From NCBI RefSeq assembly GCF_026421305.1, contig NZ_JAPJBQ010000005.1, positions 248,001 through 312,000 of the forward strand: DNA of 64,000 nt. Reading direction: 5' to 3'. Below the pieces are notes generated by a model, which had not been told where the DNA came from, made no database searches, and saw only the letters and a list, made by a program, of their open reading frames with translations. The position numbers and the translations under genes are program-made. This DNA comes from Dyella silvae. GTDB lineage: Bacteria; Pseudomonadota; Gammaproteobacteria; Xanthomonadales; Rhodanobacteraceae. Below are positions 62,479-64,000 of this stretch, piece after piece (within the stretch, counting starts at the first letter, position 1; each line of letters starts with the position of its first letter).

Positions 62479-64000
62479 TTACAGCAGAGGTATGAGTAGG
62501 AGGGCCACGATGTTGATGATCTTGATCAGCGGGTTCACCGCAGGGCCGGCCGTGTCCTTGTACGGATCGCCCACGGTGTCGCCGGTAACGGCGGCCTTGT
62601 GCGCGTCCGAACCCTTGCCGCCGAAATGATCATCCTCGATGTACTTCTTGGCGTTGTCCCATGCGCCACCACCGGTGGTCATCGAGATGGCCACGAACAG
62701 GCCGGTGACGATGGTGCCGATCAGCACGCCACCCAGCGCCTGCGCGCCTGCCTCCGCGCCACCCAGCCACTTGAACCCGAACACCACGACGACCGGTACG
62801 AGCACCGGCAGCAGCGACGGGATCAACATTTCCTTGATGGCGGACTTGGTGAGCATATCCACTGCACGGGAATAATCCGGCTTGGTGGTGCCCTCCATGA
62901 TGCCCGCGATCTCGCGGAACTGGCGGCGCACTTCTTCCACCACTGCACCTGCCGAGCGCCCCACCGCTTCCATCGCCATCGCACCAAACAGATACGGAAT
63001 CAGGCCGCCGATCAGCAGGCCGATGATCACGTAGGGGTTGGAGAGATCGAAGCGGAAGTCGTCGATGTTGAGGTGCTTGGTCAGGTTGTGCGTGTAGTCG
63101 GCAAACAGCACCAACGCAGCCAGACCCGCCGAGCCAATGGCATAACCTTTGGTCACTGCCTTGGTGGTGTTGCCCACCGCGTCCAGCGGATCGGTAACGC
63201 CGCGCACTTCCGGGGGCAGCTCAGCCATTTCGGCGATGCCGCCGGCGTTGTCGGTAATCGGGCCGTACGCGTCCAGCGCCACGATCATGCCGGTCATGCT
63301 CAGCATGGCGGTAGCGGCGATGGCGATACCGTAGAGACCGGCCAGCTGATACGCGCTCCAGATCGCCGCGCATACGGCAAGCACTGGCAGCGCCGTCGAC
63401 TTCATCGACACGCCAATGCCCGCGATGATGTTGGTGGCATGGCCGGTAGTGGAGGCCTGCGCGACGTGCTGCACCGGTTTGTATTCGGTCGCGGTGTAGT
63501 ACTCCGTGATCACCACCATCGCGCCGGTCAGCACCAGGCCGATCAGCGAGCAGCCATACAGATGGCCAACGCCGTAAGCGGAATCGCCCATCAGCTGGCT
63601 GGTGATCGGCCAGAACGCGATGGCGGCAAGCACGGCCGATACGGCTACGCCGGCATACAGCGCGTTCATGATCTTCGGGCCGCGTGCCTTCACGAAGAAG
63701 GTACCGATCACCGACGCAACGATGGATGCGCCGCCCAGCACCAGCGGGAACAACACACCGTTGCTGCCGGTCTGCTCCGCCATCACGCCGCCCAGCAACA
63801 TGGTGGCGATCAACGTCACCGCGTAAGTCTCGAACAAGTCGGCGGCCATGCCGGCGCAGTCGCCTACGTTGTCACCCACGTTGTCGGCAATCACGGCCGG
63901 GTTGCGCGGATCGTCCTCGGGGATGCCGGCTTCTACCTTGCCCACCAGATCGGCGCCCACGTCGGCACCCTTGGTGAAAATGCCGCCGCCGAGACGGGCG
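62479..64000 (-). CDS. hppA: K+-independent proton-translocating pyrophosphatase, C-terminal part (cut by window edge)
   Basis: HppA uses pyrophosphate hydrolysis to pump protons across the inner membrane. The visible 507 codons carry [20 protein letters not shown] (spanning the start of the visible part), [19 protein letters not shown] near the edge, and [10 protein letters not shown] near 62479+850 bases. In this motif Lys and, three residues on, Thr mark the K+-independent type; K+-dependent ones have Ala. The C-terminus ends LLLIPLL at 62479. The start lies beyond position 64000, so the 5' part is missing. It has about 14 membrane segments in view. Confidence 0.96.
   Translation of the reverse strand, partial: ARLGGGIFTKGADVGADLVGKVEAGIPEDDPRNPAVIADNVGDNVGDCAGMAADLFETYAVTLIATMLLGGVMAEQTGSNGVLFPLVLGGASIVASVIGTFFVKARGPKIMNALYAGVAVSAVLAAIAFWPITSQLMGDSAYGVGHLYGCSLIGLVLTGAMVVITEYYTATEYKPVQHVAQASTTGHATNIIAGIGVSMKSTALPVLAVCAAIWSAYQLAGLYGIAIAATAMLSMTGMIVALDAYGPITDNAGGIAEMAELPPEVRGVTDPLDAVGNTTKAVTKGYAIGSAGLAALVLFADYTHNLTKHLNIDDFRFDLSNPYVIIGLLIGGLIPYLFGAMAMEAVGRSAGAVVEEVRRQFREIAGIMEGTTKPDYSRAVDMLTKSAIKEMLIPSLLPVLVPVVVVFGFKWLGGAEAGAQALGGVLIGTIVTGLFVAISMTTGGGAWDNAKKYIEDDHFGGKGSDAHKAAVTGDTVGDPYKDTAGPAVNPLIKIINIVALLLIPLL

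Overview
The window looks like a GC-rich gammaproteobacterial chromosome, most likely Lysobacterales (Xanthomonadales), family Rhodanobacteraceae (Dyella/Luteibacter/Rhodanobacter-like). This rests on gene order (aroQ-accB-accC-prmA-fis-purH, dsbD, cutA, groESL), the Fis/PurH arrangement, LPS genes waaA/lpxL and the dispersed intergenic repeat families; no rRNA or tRNA is present to confirm it. No CRISPR array, insertion sequence or phage gene was seen.

Layout. 1-10153 is a minus-strand housekeeping block: dsbD, a TlpA thioredoxin, aroQ, accB, accC, a small unknown, prmA, a DUF3426 zinc-ribbon protein, fis and purH. 10255-15158 holds accessory genes: an EamA permease, a YfcG-like GST divergent from a MocR/PdxR regulator, a double-thioredoxin-fold exported protein, and a cupin gene broken by one in-frame stop. 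15143-25673 is the most unusual part: a TonB-dependent receptor with a TPR-sulfotransferase, then phnM without C-P lyase core genes, a PhnF-type regulator, and an operon of phosphonatase-like hydrolase, DUF5690-like transporter and FAD oxidoreductase. This reads as a phosphonate uptake and degradation locus inserted between dsbD and cutA, which are neighbours in other gammaproteobacteria. 25781-29152 has cutA, a class II aldolase and the CIRCE-controlled groESL operon.

29325-35814 has a CadC-like regulator and a Fec-type surface-signalling set (fecI, fecR, TonB siderophore receptor) behind a DUF535 (VirK/YbjX) gene. 36080-44690 has an Ala/Lys-rich exported protein, an LTA-synthase-like phosphoglycerol transferase, glnE, an ELM1-like protein, a RutE-like nitroreductase, YceI and a Yip1 membrane protein. 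44796-51751 is an LPS region: zinc-finger protein, GT4, O-antigen ligase, GT2, a second DUF535 gene, LpxL-type acyltransferase and waaA. 51818-57867 has tolC, a Pcm-like methyltransferase, a TetR regulator, a TPP riboswitch with thiC, and a small membrane protein. 57916-64000 has soluble pyrophosphatase, a prolyl-hydroxylase-like oxygenase, a MocR regulator that has lost its PLP lysine, a HAF-repeat exported protein, and the 3' part of the proton-pumping pyrophosphatase hppA running off the right edge.

At least three families of palindromic dispersed repeats sit between genes throughout the window. The best candidates for something undescribed are the phosphonate locus with its orphan PhnM, candidate shared operators and linked TonB receptor/sulfotransferase, and the DUF535-FecI coupling.
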